Shown here: positions 1 through 11,990 of the stretch, in pieces
Numbering within the stretch: the stretch's first letter is position 1
Layout of the letters: each line of letters starts with the position of its first letter
NCBI GenBank assembly: GCA_916700875.1
Contig: CAKAKS010000032.1
Coordinates: 5,953,001-6,017,000, forward strand
Direction: 5' to 3'
Length of the DNA: 64,000 bases
Source of the DNA: Sebastes aleutianus
Lineage: Eukaryota > Chordata > Actinopteri > Perciformes > Sebastidae
Program-made: the position numbers and the translations under genes
The notes under the pieces: generated by a model
The model's database searches: none
What the model was told of the DNA's origin: nothing
What the model saw: only the letters and a program-made list of their open reading frames with translations

Positions 1-674
1 CTCGGTTATGTTATGGGGCTGCTTTGTTGCATCTGGCACAGGGTGTCTTGAATCTGTGCAGGGTGCAATGAAATCTCAAGACTATCAAGGCATTCTGGAG
101 CAAAATGTGCTGCCCAGTGTCAGAAAGCTTGGTCTCAGTTGCAGGTCATGGGTCCTCAAACAGGATAATGACCCAAAACACAGCTAAAAACACCCAAGAA
201 TGGCTAAGAACAAAACATTGGACTATTCTGAAGTGGCCTTCTATGAGCCCTGATCTAAATCCTATTGAACATCTGTGGAAGGAGCTGAAACATGCAGTCT
301 GGAGAAGGCACCCTTCAAACCTGAGACAGCTGGAGCAGTTTGCTCACGAGGAGTGGGCCAACATACCTGTCAACAGGTGCAGAAGTCTCATTGAGAGTTA
401 CAGAAATCACTTGATTGCAGTGATTGCCTCAAAAGGTTGTGCAACAAAATATTAAGTTAATGTTACCATCATTTTTGTCTAGGCCAGTTTCATTAGTTTG
501 TTTTTTTAAATGATTCTGCTGAACCATAATTCAAAAACAATATCTGATTTTCATTAGTTAATTTTCAGTGAATTTTTATTTATTATTACTTTTGTCAGTT
601 TCAAGTTATTTCAGTGACCATTGTGGGTTTTTCTCTCTTTAACGGAACGTTACCAACAACTTTGCCTACGTCTG
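1..674 (+). mobile_element. Tc1-like DNA transposon, 3' part
   Basis: This is the right-hand part of a Tc1/mariner-type element that begins left of the window. It carries the C-terminal half of a transposase, then an AT-rich 3' region, and ends in GCCTACGTCTG, whose complement starts CAG like Tc1 inverted repeats. A TA dinucleotide follows at 675-676, the target such elements use. The right flank continues a MITE that is also seen at 40.2-41.3 kb, so the transposon inserted into that MITE. Seen directly: coding remnant, end sequence, TA. Inferred: family assignment. Confidence 0.85.
2..455 (+). pseudogene. Tc1-like transposase, C-terminal half, frameshifted
   Basis: Reading from base 2, the frame gives VMLWGCF and then QDNDPKH, the motif around the second catalytic Asp of DDE transposases, and then meets a TAA at about 183. 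The homologous reading continues one frame over, with NTQEW, MSPDLNPIEHLW (containing the third catalytic acidic residue, Glu) and a stop at 453-455. A small indel around 170-185 therefore breaks the gene. The spacing between the second Asp and the Glu fits the DD34E class. The N-terminal DNA-binding half lies outside the window. This is a dead copy with no host role inferred. Confidence 0.85.
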
Positions 675-676
675 TA

Positions 677-899
677 CTCCGAACATCCCCCTGGGTGCTC
701 TCAGTGTCATCTAGAACATCTCTCCCCATTCATGGTCTACGGAGCATCTCCAGATTTTATACCCCTGTGACATCACAAGTTTTAGCACTCTAGTTTTTGG
801 ATTTGGGAGAGAGTTGTTCATGTTTACTAATATTTTTTGAACTGTCTTAGACTATACAAAATAGCATGTATGAATTTTGAAAATGGGCGTAGTTCCCCT
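677..899 (+). mobile_element. TTAA-flanked MITE (family 1), right part
   Basis: This matches the right end of the longer copy at 40160-41258: shared AGAACATCCCCCTGG-like start, TTTATACCCCTGTGACATC and GAAAATGGGCGTAG. It ends in CCCCT followed by TTAA at 900-903. Its left part is cut off by the Tc1-like element. No coding capacity. Confidence 0.7.
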
Positions 900-903
900 T
901 TAA

Positions 904-1665
904 ATACCGACGCTTTGTCACGGCCATTGGCCGGCGTGTGATACCGCTGCACAAGGCACCCTTTGGCACTGGTATGAAACACATCGGGCGTTCCATTAAC
1001 TGTAATGTAAATCCATCCGTAGCAACAGTACAACACTCATAGAAAATGTGCAGGGAGTGTGGTGACGTAGTTTAAAGATGGAAAGACACTTGAGGTGGAT
1101 GAGTCCAACAAACACAAGGCTTTTATCCAGGAGACCGCTGTTTGTGTCTCGTGTTCCCAACGTCCAGTAACTCTTTCCTAAACCTAAATATAGTGGTTGT
1201 GTTTCCTGAACCTAAAGTAATGCCAAAAATAACTATAATGGTTTTGATGCTGAAAATAAAGTGACGCAAAAGCATACTGTATAACATCAAACATAACAAA
1301 GCATATAACATCATGCATGAGGTTAACTCTGCAGTTTGTCAAAAAACAGTAGTCAAGATCCCCTATGGGTCAAGCTACAATAAAAAACAGATCCTACACT
1401 TCCCATAATGCAACTCGATAGCGTCATCTTTCATTGGACCATCCCTGCCCGCAAACGTCTTTCACACTTCTAGGTTGTAATGCTTCCTCTTATAAATTTG
1501 TAATCTCTAACTCAAGCTGAGATGATGGGCTATTTCCTCAGACTTTAGAGAGCTCCTCCAGAGCCACAGAACACATTATAAAACTGTTTTCACAGACCAA
1601 TAAGTACTCTATGCACGATAAGTAAACTGACGTTTATGTGTACAATTAGTGGAGTGTTCCTTTAA
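904..1665. other. No gene seen; one dispersed-repeat fragment
   Basis: No supported gene. About 1095-1260 resembles a repeat with CCTAAACCTAA motifs and a 'CCAACAAACACA...CCAGGAG' stretch that recurs near 7.0-7.6, 12.0-12.2, 44.3-44.5 and 61.85-62.0 kb. The rest looks unique and non-coding. Confidence 0.4.
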
Positions 1666-2105
1666 AGCTGAAGTAGGTAACTTTGAGCAAATATGATAAA
1701 CAACAAAAGTTTTTTATAAAACGGTCACTGTATCCTGACAGTAGTGCATGAGACAGGTAATCTGAAAAACAAATCATGTTCCTCTGTGCCCTCTGGTGCT
1801 CCTAATGGCATTTGCATTAACTGAGTATTGATTCATATTTGATCAGTGCTAAATTGAGTTTGTGAGTGATTGACAGCTGCCTCCGTTGAATGAACAGCCA
1901 ATAGGAACGCTCTCTCTCTCTCTGAAATGACCTGTGATTGGCCAAAGTCTCTCGTCACTTGCTAGATTTTCTGAAGCCTGAAAACAGAGTCATGAGGAGG
2001 AGCAGAAGTCTAGTTTTCTCTCAGAACACTTGAATTACAATATGCTGAAAGGTTATTATGGAACTTTTGCCCAATGATGCCAAAAACATTCTGCCTACTG
2101 CAGGT
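1666..2105 (+). mobile_element. TTAA-flanked MITE (family 2)
   Basis: It begins just after TTAA (1662-1665) with AGCTGAAGTAGG and ends CCTACTGCAGGT followed by a decayed TGAA. The ends are inverted copies of each other. The interior shares long stretches with 44984-45879, for example CTCCGTTGAAT, AATGACCTGT and the terminal CATTCTGCCTACTG. It is non-coding. The TTAA target suggests mobilisation by a piggyBac-type transposase, an inference from target-site length only. Confidence 0.7.
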
Positions 2106-3481
2106 TGAACTGTGTGAGCATATCTAAATCACCACACTTCCGCTACAGGCCATCATCTCTAGTTATTATTTTCAAGCAGATCCATAATGACAAGCAACGT
2201 TAATTATAAAGCGTACCAGTGAGCCAAAGTTCTCTCAATTCTGTCCATGGCGGATATTTAAACCCTGAATTAATGTAGTGATTGTGTAGAAACAGATACA
2301 TCATAGAGAGTTTTATGACATTGCAGTCAAGGGTGAGAAGAAAAAAGTAAAACAAGTGTGTTATTTCAGAAGTTTAGTCTTGATTAACTACTTTCCTTAT
2401 ATAATCGGGCCATTTGGGGCAAATATCATGTATTATATCTCACCATAGAGAAAATTACAAGCTATTAAAGATCTATAGATTTCCTTTGCGACATTGTTGT
2501 ACAGTTTTACTGAATGAACATTACTGGCTTACTTCAAGTACTCATTTTCTGTTCTCAAAGTGGCCTTTTAATGTATGTACTGTAATTCAAGCTCGAAAAG
2601 ATCACTGCTCAGCATACGCATTCATATTTATACTGACATTAAATATTTATCTCATTCAAGGTGGGAAAACTATTTTGAAACCCTAATGCATCAAACTGTA
2701 CAAAATTGCAGCCTACTTTTTTTTTCCTCCTGACATTTGCAATAAAAATACTCACGTCTTGGCATTTGGAAATGCGAATCTTAACTCCCCTCTTGGATCT
2801 GCTGTGAGAGAATCGCTCGGCGAAATGCGTCTCCATCCTCTTTTGGCTCAGGAAGCCTGACATTGAATGTCTGAGCGACTGAAGCAGCCAACACAGCATG
2901 CACACCCGGCTCAGTGCTGAGGCTCCTGGAAACAAGGCACTCACTTCTACTGCTGGAGAAGACTAGAAATGATTAATGAGTTACAAATTTAATTTATATG
3001 TAATTTCCCGGGTGTCTTTAGAAAAATATTAGTGCCAGCAGAGATGTCTTCTTTCATTATCCTACATTAAATTCAAATTAATTATGTTTTGCCCATATGG
3101 AACCTATAAATAAAAATAATAAGATAAAACTCCAATCAAATAAGCTACAACTTTTTATTTTAGCTTTTGTACTTCAATGAAGCTGTATGCCTTGAATTTT
3201 GGGGGTGGATTTCCATTCCTTTCTTGTGGACCGTACTACTCAAATTAAAATTGTATTACCTGCTGTGACAACGACGCTGGTATTGTTTTCACCTTATGAA
3301 TCTGTGTGTGTGTGTCATCATGGTAAAATGCGGTTTTGAATACTTTGCCAGGTGTTTATAAGTCTCTCTGTCTGTCTGTGGACAGATTTTGTGACCACAA
3401 TAGTGTCACAACTATGTAAGAACCAGTCACGAAGCTTTACAGATGTGTAGTAGAGATCAAACAGAAGGTTGTGCTAGAAGG
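2106..3481. other. No supported gene
   Basis: AT-rich unique-looking sequence. A GC-richer patch at 2756-2925 has a possible acceptor and donor on the minus strand but no recognisable protein (see rejected items). Confidence 0.3.
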
Positions 3482-4238
3482 AGGGCTGTCAATCGATTAA
3501 CATATTGAATTGTGGCTAATCGCATGATTGTCCATAGTTAATCACGATTAATCGCAACTTAAACACAATTTTTTTATCTGTTTAAAATGTACCTTAAAGG
3601 GAGATTTATCAAGTATTTAATACTCTTATCAACATGGGAGTGGGCAAATATGTTTGCTTTATGCAAATGTATGTATACATTTATTATTGGAAATCAATTA
3701 ATAACACACACCAATGACAGATATTGTCCATAAAAAATAGGCTCAAATCATAACATGGCAAACTGCAGCCCAACAGGCAACAACAGCTGTCAGTGTGTCA
3801 GTGTGCTGACTTGACTATGACTTGCCCCAAACTGCATGTGGTTATCATAAAGTGGGCATGTCTGTAAAGGGGAGACTCGTGGGTACCCATAACACTAATT
3901 TTCATTCACATATCTGGAGGTCAGAGGTCAAGGGACCCCTTTGAAAATGGCCATGACAGTTTTTCCGCCAAAATTTAGCGTAAATTTGGAGCGCTATTTA
4001 GCCACCTTTGCGACAAGCTACTATGACATGGTTGGTACTACTTATAGTTTCATATGATGCTGGTATATTCACTCTAGCCTGCGACAACCTCTGAAAGATT
4101 GAATAGTGGTCGGGCCTGACGGCGGCCCGTCGGATTTTTAAGAAGTTGATTAAAAATCACAAGTTGCGTTAAAGAGATTAGTGCAGTTAAAAAAAAATTG
4201 CGTTAAAGCCTTATTATCACATTAACTTTGACAGTCCT
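3482..4238 (+). mobile_element. AGGGCTGTCAA-ended element, copy 1, near full length
   Basis: It starts AGGGCTGTCAATCGATTAA and ends TTGACAGTCCT, an inverted match. The body contains landmarks shared by all copies: TTAATACTCTTATCAACATGG, CAACAGGCAACAACAGCTG, GGTCAGAGGTCAAGGGACCC, and AAATCACAAGTTGCGTTAA near the right end. It is about 757 bp with no long frame, so it behaves as a non-autonomous DNA element. I cannot name the family from memory with confidence. Confidence 0.8.
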
Positions 4239-4444
4239 AGTTTGAAGATGGGTGTAGTCCGAGCAAGATTGCCAGAAGTAGGGGTGTAGGAAGTGGGTAA
4301 GGGTCCATTGGTCAGACTTGACAACCCTCCCGACTATTCCCAGGAAGCTCCTGTTTTTCATTGCCCTCTCCTGGTTTCCTCCCGCGGTCACAATTCTCCC
4401 AATTTATGACACATTTTCACACCTTTTTTTTACCTCTTCGTTAT

Positions 4445-5001
4445 CTCAACCTGTTTCTGGCACTGCACAGCATGTATAAGCCCTACTGTATCTACCCGGA
4501 CAACAATACAGCTACACCAAATGTTGTTTCCTGGCTTGAGAGAGCTGCTCGAGACACAACGCAGCCAAAGTTGGGGTTTGCTCGACAAAGTGAAAAGCTG
4601 TCGTGGTGCAGAGCAAGCCATTGTAAACAACGGGTTTCAGAGTGCATTGTCACGTGTCTGAAAGGGCCTTCAGTGAGTGAGAGACGGAGAGAGAAATGGA
4701 GAGTACTAAGAGAAAGAAATACAAGCAGGGGCACATACATAAATAAATGAAAAGTGATGAATATTAGTGTATGTCAGAGATTCACACAAGTTCACGCCAG
4801 AGGGGAGAATTATTCTGTATTCTTTCCTGAGAATTAAAAAAAGAAAACAAAGTAAAATTCAAATATTTAACATAAAAATGCTGTTGCAGTGTACTTATAA
4901 TTAAGCTATTTGCATTCCTTAAAAAATCACCAGAATGCAGGAAACAAAAGTCTCTGAAACTCAAATTTTCCTGGGTGACCCCCCAGACCGCCACTTTGGT
5001 T
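4445..5001. repeat. Dispersed repeat, inverted copy at 34023-34340
   Basis: Stretches such as CCTGTTTCTGGCACT, AAGTCTCTGAAACTCAAATT and GACCCCCCAGACCGCCACTTT reappear as reverse complements between 34023 and 34340, in matching order. No coding sequence recognised. Exact limits are uncertain. Confidence 0.6.
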
Positions 5002-6580
5002 TTGAAATCATCCCTCTCAAGGTTCCCAAGTATGCCATTGGTCCACCCCGTTGCGTCTAAACACACTTTGGGGTTAAGTATCTTGCCCAAGGGCACTTCG
5101 ACCGATTGGTGAAAGCTGAGAGGAATACCAGAGTTGGCACTAATTATTTTTTGGTTTGCCACTAAAAACGATCCCTTTCACATAATAAATACTCATTTGA
5201 TCCATTGCTAATATATAAATATTGATTATTGCAGCTTTAACCTCAGTAAGGCAATATCCAGTTGGCATAAATAATGAAGATGTACCCACAACTTGGAAAT
5301 AAAAACTAGCAATCGTGCCAGTACACTCTCCGGTGCGCTTGAGTTGCATCTTGGATAAAAATGTGTGCATTTGAAATACAATCTCCATATTTATACCTCC
5401 CAGAAAATGCAGCTTTCATTTTCATTCAGTTTTCACAGTTGACTTCAGTTCAATTTTTGTCACTTTACTTTAAAAGCATGGACCTTGAAGAATGTGCCAT
5501 AAAGCACCGGCAACATCTTTAGCTGTTCCTTTATCTTCCAGTTAAACAGTGTCGTTAGCTTCCGAACGGCACCGAGCCCGACATCCTAACTGCGATGACG
5601 GAGAGCTTCTGAGAGCGAGAGGGCCGTCCTCGAGCCATCATTACAGGCTACGATCTGTTTCACAAATGTAGGAAAGATGCTGAACGAGGGCCACAGAATT
5701 AAAATGCATTCAGCAGAATAGAGTCTCTAAAGCTGTGTCGCTGCATCATTTAGCAGCTAGCAAGCTGCACTCAGATTTGCTTTTCTAAACTGCTAAGAGA
5801 AGTGCGTGCTCTGCAGCTAAAGGCACTGACCTGGCCTGAACCCCCTCCACGGCATTTTTTTTAGGAGTGTGACACACATTTAAAGCATCAAGTCCAAGCG
5901 CTACAGCATTTCCACTTAGTCCACACTGTTCTCAGGAGTCTCTCCCAGGAGCTGCTGCTTCGATCGTGTTCCTTTTCGACTTCAATGAGGGAACTGTGAT
6001 ACACGGCGGTGCAGGAGAAGCCAAACTTGGCATGAAAGTCAGTCTGAGATGTGTCTTACAGGAAAACGAGCTCTCTCTCTCTCTCACTGGCATCTACCAA
6101 TAACAAAGGCACGACAACACCCTGGCTCCGAATCCGACTTTGGTATTTCAAGCAATCATTTGAACAAAAAAAAAACCAACAAACCACAGCTTCTATGTCC
6201 CTGGTTTCATTCACAGAATTTCACTGTGAAATTCTGTTCCAGTGTAAAGTTTTGGCCTCTTTTTTTCTATCTTGGAGGCAGAGTTAACTTTTCAGGGTTA
6301 TTCTTGTAGCCTGTTGATATCGGAAATACCTGTTTAGAAGCAGCTGAAAGTGTCACAAAGTCGGCATCAGTTGTGCTTTTTACCATTCTGTTCCTCCCTT
6401 CAGCCACATTGTCACTACCCCAGTCCCCTGCATTGCCATTCTCCATCCATCACGTGCCCTCAGACTTTCCTACTTGCCCCATTCACCTGACACCCATTCC
6501 AACACATTCACAACTCTTCTAGCGTTACTTTTGGACGGACCAGGGACAGCGTGTCAATATACGCTCGTTACATGCATAGT
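5002..6580. other. No supported gene
   Basis: Around 5030-5165 there is a stretch with TTAAGTATCTTGCCCAAGGG, a type often dispersed in fish genomes. 5450-6580 looks like unique non-coding DNA. Short frames near 6050-6310 show no protein features. Confidence 0.3.
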
Positions 6581-7560
6581 GTCCTTTCAAAATAAACTTC
6601 CGTTTTCATAGGAAGTTAGGTTTAGGCAACACAACCACTTAGTTAAAGTTAGGAAACGGTCGTGGTTGACGTTAACGTCTCTGACTAGCGACTCGTGACA
6701 AAATAAGTCAACGTTACTTTTAGTTTCACACAGGACACGATGCCTCTGTGCATCGGTTTTCGATGCCGAGGGGCGGTTATCAAACGACGGTATATGACGA
6801 GTTGAGAGTGAGAACGGGTTGCCCATTCACCTGCTGTTTCCACTTTCCCTCAACAGCCCTGCAGTATATAACCGGCCCATACCGAAATATAACACATTTG
6901 TGTAGAAATGTACTTGATCTGTTCTTGCGTTGTTGTTGTATGTTTCTATCTTTTCATCTGTTTGTTGTTCCTGACCTGCTCCCCAGCCCCGTCGCACTAA
7001 AAACAAAAACTCACTAAAAAAGTGAGCTTACGGTGCTTACGGTGGGTGGGAGGGGTGGTGGATGGGTCAAACAAACACAGGACTTTCAACCAGGAGGCCG
7101 GTGTTCATGTCCCAAAGTGTTGTTTGTTGGAGTTATTTTGAAGTGACGATTGTGACGTGTTTTCCATACTTCTGTTACGTTGATTGCATACGTATTTTAT
7201 TTAGTTTACGTACATATTTTCATTTATGTATGGATTTTTCTTAGTTTACATATGTATTTTACTTAGTTTACTACGTATTTTACTTATTTTACATACATAT
7301 TTTACTTAGTTTATGTACGTATTTTACTTCGTTTACATACAGTACATATTTTATTTAATTTAAGTACATATTTTTCTTAGTTACCGTACTTATTTTAAGC
7401 CGAACCGTGATGTTTTTCCTAAACCTAACTAAGTGGTTTTGTTGCCTAAACCTAACTGCGGCCATTACTGTAGTTTTGCTGCGTGGCGTAAAGATGGTAC
7501 GCAGAAGAGGTGTACAAATTAGACACGAAAAGGTTCAAATGTGTTCTCATGACACACGGA
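6581..7560. repeat. Composite dispersed repeat with CCTAAACCTAA motifs
   Basis: The left half has GGTTTAGGCAACACAACCAC and the right half has the inverse CCTAAACCTAACTAAGTGG, so the two sides are inverted relatives. Related pieces lie near 1.1-1.26, 12.0-12.2, 44.3-44.5 and 61.85-62.0 kb. No gene supported. Confidence 0.5.
7180..7395. repeat. Degenerate tandem repeat around TTTTACTTAGTTTACGTA
   Basis: About nine diverged copies of a roughly 22-24 bp unit of the form TACGTATTTTACTTAGTTTA lie head to tail. It sits between the two inverted halves of the surrounding composite repeat. Confidence 0.65.
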
Positions 7561-8504
7561 ATGTCCTTGTAATGTTGTGCTACTTTTCCGTCTTCCCCTG
7601 AGATTGGGTTTCCTGCCCCTCTTGGATTTGATTGTTCAGTCTACCATCCTTTTGCCAACCTGTGATCCTGTTCCCTTGAGTGAATTTCCCTTCATCCTAC
7701 CTGCTTTCATGGTGTGTATTTTTCTGCGTTTGAGTCTTCCTCCCTTTGTTTGCCAGAATTCACTGATCGTGTCAGAAAGCACATTGCGAGGCTATTGAAT
7801 TTCATGTATGTGTGTATATCTTTAAGACCACACATTCTTAAGGGCACAGACAATTGACACAGAAGCCTTCAAAGTCCTGACATTGCTTTCTCTACCTCGT
7901 CAAAAAGGCTAGGATTAAGATATTCCCTCATTTGGTGTTTTGATAATGGTGGAGACCAACTCTTCCACAGGTGTTCAGCTGAATTGGGATGGGCATTTAT
8001 CTTTTTCACGCTCATCAAGCCATTCAGTGAGCCATCGTGCCCTGGGGATGGGGCTTTGTTATCCTAGAAGAGAAAACTGCTATCAGGGTTTCGTCATATA
8101 GGAAAAAAAAGTTAGTTTTGACTTGCAGTGACCTTTCCCTCTAAGACAATGGGACCCAAACCAGCCAGTAAACTGTCCCCACAGCAGAACAGAGCCATCA
8201 GACGCCCTTACTGTGAGGGTCAAACTCAGGCTTGTACCATTCTCTTGGGGCGCGCCACACACGCACTCACCCACTTGTCGGAAATATAGTGAAGGATGAC
8301 TCATCCTTTCAAATGTGCATTCATCTTTGTAGGATGTACAGGCTGTTAATTCTATAATTATCACGCAGCACACTGCATTCGTCATGTTTCTGGACTCATT
8401 CACTTTTCCTTAAATGACACTAACTTCAGGTGAAGCTGTTATTTACCGGTAAGTCTCCCTCGAGCAACACACAAGTGATAGACACCAGAGATCTTGAGAG
8501 GACG
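7561..8504. other. No supported gene
   Basis: Unique-looking non-coding sequence. The minus-strand frame at 8083-8403 has no recognised domain. Confidence 0.3.
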
Positions 8505-9440
8505 AACCTGCCAAAAAAATAAATAAATGAATAAATAAATAAATGACTCGATAAATAAATAAATATGCCATTAAAAGTAGCAAAAATAATATTAAAAAAT
8601 AAATGTAGTCATTAATTAATTGATAAAATGTGACATAAATTAATATTTCTGTTTTAATTTGCCTTTTTAATTTATTTACCTTTGTATTAATTCCATTATT
8701 TATTTACTCTTTTGTTTAATTTCCACTTTTATTTATTTATGTATTATTTTTATGATTTTTTAAATGTATTGATTTATATTTGCATTTATTTTTTAGTTAT
8801 GTATTTATTTTTACATTTATTTGTTATTCATTTTATCATCTTATGTTTTTTGCATTTATTTATGACTGACACAAGGCTGAACATCTGAAACATGATTCAT
8901 CAACCCCGCAGAAGTCTCAAGAGACCGAGCTCGCAGACAAGAGGTTTTTATTTCAGCTACTTCCTACCTGCTCTGCTCTTTCTGAGTTTGATTGCTAAGG
9001 TGTTGCATAACAAAGCGGAAATGCATGAAGAAATGTAAAAACAAATGTATGAATACATGTGTAAAGAAAATAATATCGAGATACATAAGTTTTGGGAAAT
9101 AAATAGGGGATGTCATGCTAAGGGAAAATCATGTAAAAATAAATATATTTAAAAATAAATGCAAAAATAAATAAATGAATAAAAACAAAATGCAAAAATA
9201 AACACATAAATAATAATAAATTCAAAAAATAAATAAATGCATTTAAAAATTCATAAAAAAATACATACATAAATAAAAGTGGAAATTAAACAGAGGAGTA
9301 AATAAATAAGAAAATTAATACAAAGGTAAATAAATTAAAACATAAATATCAATTCATGTTGCATTTTATAATTTAATTAATGACTACATTTATTTTTAAT
9401 ATTATTTTAAAAATAATTCTAATTATTTTTTTTTCAGTCC
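8505..9440. mobile_element. AT-rich fold-back element with ~300-bp inverted arms
   Basis: The left arm (about 8505-8870) and right arm (about 9130-9440) are reverse complements over most of their length. Matching pairs include AAATGTAGTCATTAATTAA with its complement near 9375-9400, TTTACCTTTGTATTAAT with ATTAATACAAAGGTAAA, and TTTAATTTCCACTTTTATTT with its complement near 9270-9290. The ~260-bp centre is less AT-rich and unrelated. Arms are rich in AAATA-type words. A long-TIR non-autonomous element is the simplest reading. Confidence 0.75.
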
Positions 9441-9550
9441 TTAGGTTTTCTAGTTTCATATGACATCTGTACCTTCACTCTACCTCTAACCTGCTGCAGC
9501 CTCTGAAAGACAGTAAAGTCGGTCGGATCGCGGGGATCTCGGGGTTAACT
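9441..9550 (+). repeat. Right-hand fragment of the AGGGCTGTCAA element
   Basis: CCTTAGGTTTTCTAGTTTCA and the following ATATGACATCTGTACC... CCTCTGAAAGA match the right-hand interior of the element at 4040-4130. Both ends are missing. Confidence 0.6.
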
Positions 9551-10027
9551 AACACGTGCCAACATGTCGGCCATATCATTTTTAAAAGGTGCTTCAATGC
9601 AATGTGTCTAGCTTTTCACGCTGCCCCCGAGTGATCAATCCATTCATCACCCATCTGTATATACAGGTAGGAAAAAGCATTTCAAAAGCAAAAATTGTCT
9701 GCCACAAAAAAATCACAATGCAAAATACACACTAGAAAAAAATTATGGCATTTTACAATATAATTCAAGGCAAGTATGAATTTACAGCTGAATCATTGTG
9801 AAATAGCACAATACGACAATCTATACACAACTAAAATTGCTCTTGAGGTTTAAACAAATGTATGTTTCATGTCTATTGAGTCTCATTTGTTCCTTTTGAA
9901 GTTGCCACTAACAGAGCTGTCTACAGAACTACAGGCACAGAGGGTTTTAGTCACACATGGTGTCTACAAGGTAATGTAGTCAGCGATTGTCCTCTCAAAT
10001 GCAGCAATACCAGCCAGTGTATGCTCC
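9551..10027. other. No supported gene
   Basis: AT-rich non-coding DNA up to a TG repeat. No repeat partner recognised. Confidence 0.3.
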
Positions 10028-10040
10028 TGTGTGTGTATGT

Positions 10041-10077
<37 letters not shown>
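10028..10077. repeat. (TG)n microsatellite
   Basis: About 50 bp of TG with TA interruptions in its left half. Frames through it are artefacts. Confidence 0.95.
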
Positions 10078-10079
<2 letters not shown>

Positions 10080-11266
10080 GCATCTTCAAAACATTTGTCA
10101 GCGTGCGTTCCGCCCGAGCTTGAAAAACCAGGCCCTGGCGCTGACCACGCTGAGGTCGCAGCCCTGAAAGAGATGGCCTCTCGCTCTCTTCAGGGACCGC
10201 GGCCACAGCTGGTGCGGCTCCATCGCCGTTCACACACCGATGATTATCCACTCGGGGGTCATTGTGCTCCACATCTCCCCCACCGGCCCCGGCATACCGT
10301 CACGGTTGCAGCTGCTCACACATGGGTGACTCGGGGCTCTGCGGTGTTGATAAGCACGCTGCAGTGGAGGTGCTGATGAGCTGAGGTGTGGGCCTATAGG
10401 CTACCTGACAGTTTCACTTTGGCTTTAAATAGAAAATACTGCATGTCACGCAAGATGCGAGTGCATATTTGGATGTGTTTTTGGCCGGTATTATGGAACA
10501 TTTGAGGGTGAATGTGTCAGGTTGTCACTAGTTGATTGCTCTAAATGATATATCTGCCATCAACCGGCAATCATGCTATCTTAAGCCATTCATTATACGA
10601 CAGTTTAATAAATACACAAAACTCCCCTTAAACTTGCACCCAGAGACCATGCCTCCTCCTCTGGCTCATTTACTTCATTGAAGGGGCTTTCAGGTTTTCA
10701 GCTATGGGTGTGGTGGCGGCGGCCACCTGCTCCTTCGATCTTAATCGCTAAATTGATTTCATTACTGGTATAATTGGATGGGTTCGACGACTCTCTGAAG
10801 GAATTCATCCTTGATGGTTGATAGTCCGTCTTTTTTGCAGGCTGCCGAAGGATTATTGTCTCCACTTAATGTTGGTTCAATTAGGAGAGGAAGGACTACC
10901 TACCTACCGCCTATGTGATTAGAAAGAGGTCAAATGGAGGGTAAAAGATAAAAAGGATTTAAACCGGGCCTGAAATGTATTAAACATGAATAGGTATAAG
11001 TAACTGTGAGGGTTAATGCTTCAAATATTCCAGTTGCTTGATTCATTCATTCACAAATGACAACACCAGAAAAGAAAAAAAAGATAAAGACAGTTAACCC
11101 TTGTGTTTTGATGAGCTGCCTTTACTTCCTCATTGCTTAGTGTCAGATATGGAAGAATATGGAAATGATCATAAAGCATTGTCATTACACCAAAAAAGGA
11201 AATACTGTATGCCTTGTTTATGTGACAAGGGCTATACATGCAGTATATGTACAGTATGTATATATT
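10078..11266. other. No supported gene; GC-rich patch at 10100-10380
   Basis: The patch at 10100-10380 is unusually GC-rich for this window and open in more than one frame, but no domain or convincing splice pair is seen. The rest is unique-looking non-coding sequence. Confidence 0.3.
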
Positions 11267-11963
11267 TGGGTTGTCAATCAATTAAAATATTTAATCGCGA
11301 TTAATCGCAAATTAATCACACATTTCTTTGCTTTTCAAAATGTAACTTAAAGGGAGATTTGTCAAGTATTTAATACTCTTATCAACATGGGAGTGGGTAA
11401 ATATGCTGCTTTATGCAAAAGTATGTATATATTTATTATTTGGAATCAATTAACAACACAAAACAATGACAGATATTGTCCAGAAACCCTCACAGGTACT
11501 GCATTTAGCATAAAAAATATGCTCAAATTACAACATGGCAAACTGCAGCCCAACAGGCAACAACAGCTGTCAGTGTGTCAGTGTGCTGACTTGACTATGA
11601 CTTGCCCCAAACTACATGTGATTATCATAAAGTTGGCATGTCTGTAAAGGGGAGACTCGTGGGTACCCAGAGAACCCATTTTCATTCACATATCTGGAGG
11701 TCAGAGGTCAAGGGACCCCTTTGAAAATGGCCTTGCCAGTTTTTTCTCGCCAAAATTTTGCGCGAGTTTGGAGAATTATTTAGCCTCCTTCGCAACAAGC
11801 TGGTACCAATGGATTCCTGAGGTTTTGTAGTTTCATATGATACCAGTATCTTCACTCTAGATTTAAAACTGAGCCTACGACTACCTAAAAATCACAAGTT
11901 GCGTTAATGCATTAAAGAAACTAGTGATGTTAAAACAAATTTGCTGTTAACTTTCACAGCCGT
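11267..11963 (+). mobile_element. AGGGCTGTCAA-ended element, copy 2
   Basis: It starts GGGTTGTCAATCAATTAA and ends TTTCACAGCCGT, decayed forms of the family ends. The interior holds all landmarks of the 3482-4238 copy in order, including the ~30 bp around TTGTCCAGAAACCCTCACAG that copy 1 lacks. Confidence 0.8.
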
Positions 11964-11970
11964 ACACACA

Positions 11971-11990
11971 TATATATATATATATATATA
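11971..11990. repeat. (TA)n microsatellite
   Basis: Twenty bases of pure TA directly to the right of element copy 2. Confidence 0.9.

Noticed and set aside
2756..2925. Possible minus-strand exon with acceptor (TTTCCAG) and donor (GTGAGTATT)
   Set aside because: No recognisable domain, weak exon-end context at the donor, and no partner exons nearby.
4361..4750. 129-codon plus-strand frame
   Set aside because: It overlaps a dispersed repeat also present inverted near 34.3 kb, and open frames also occur on the other strand; no protein features.
9987..10376. 129-codon frame and an overlapping minus-strand frame in a GC-rich patch
   Set aside because: Both run through a TG/CA microsatellite; the remainder is open by composition and shows no domain or clear splice pair.
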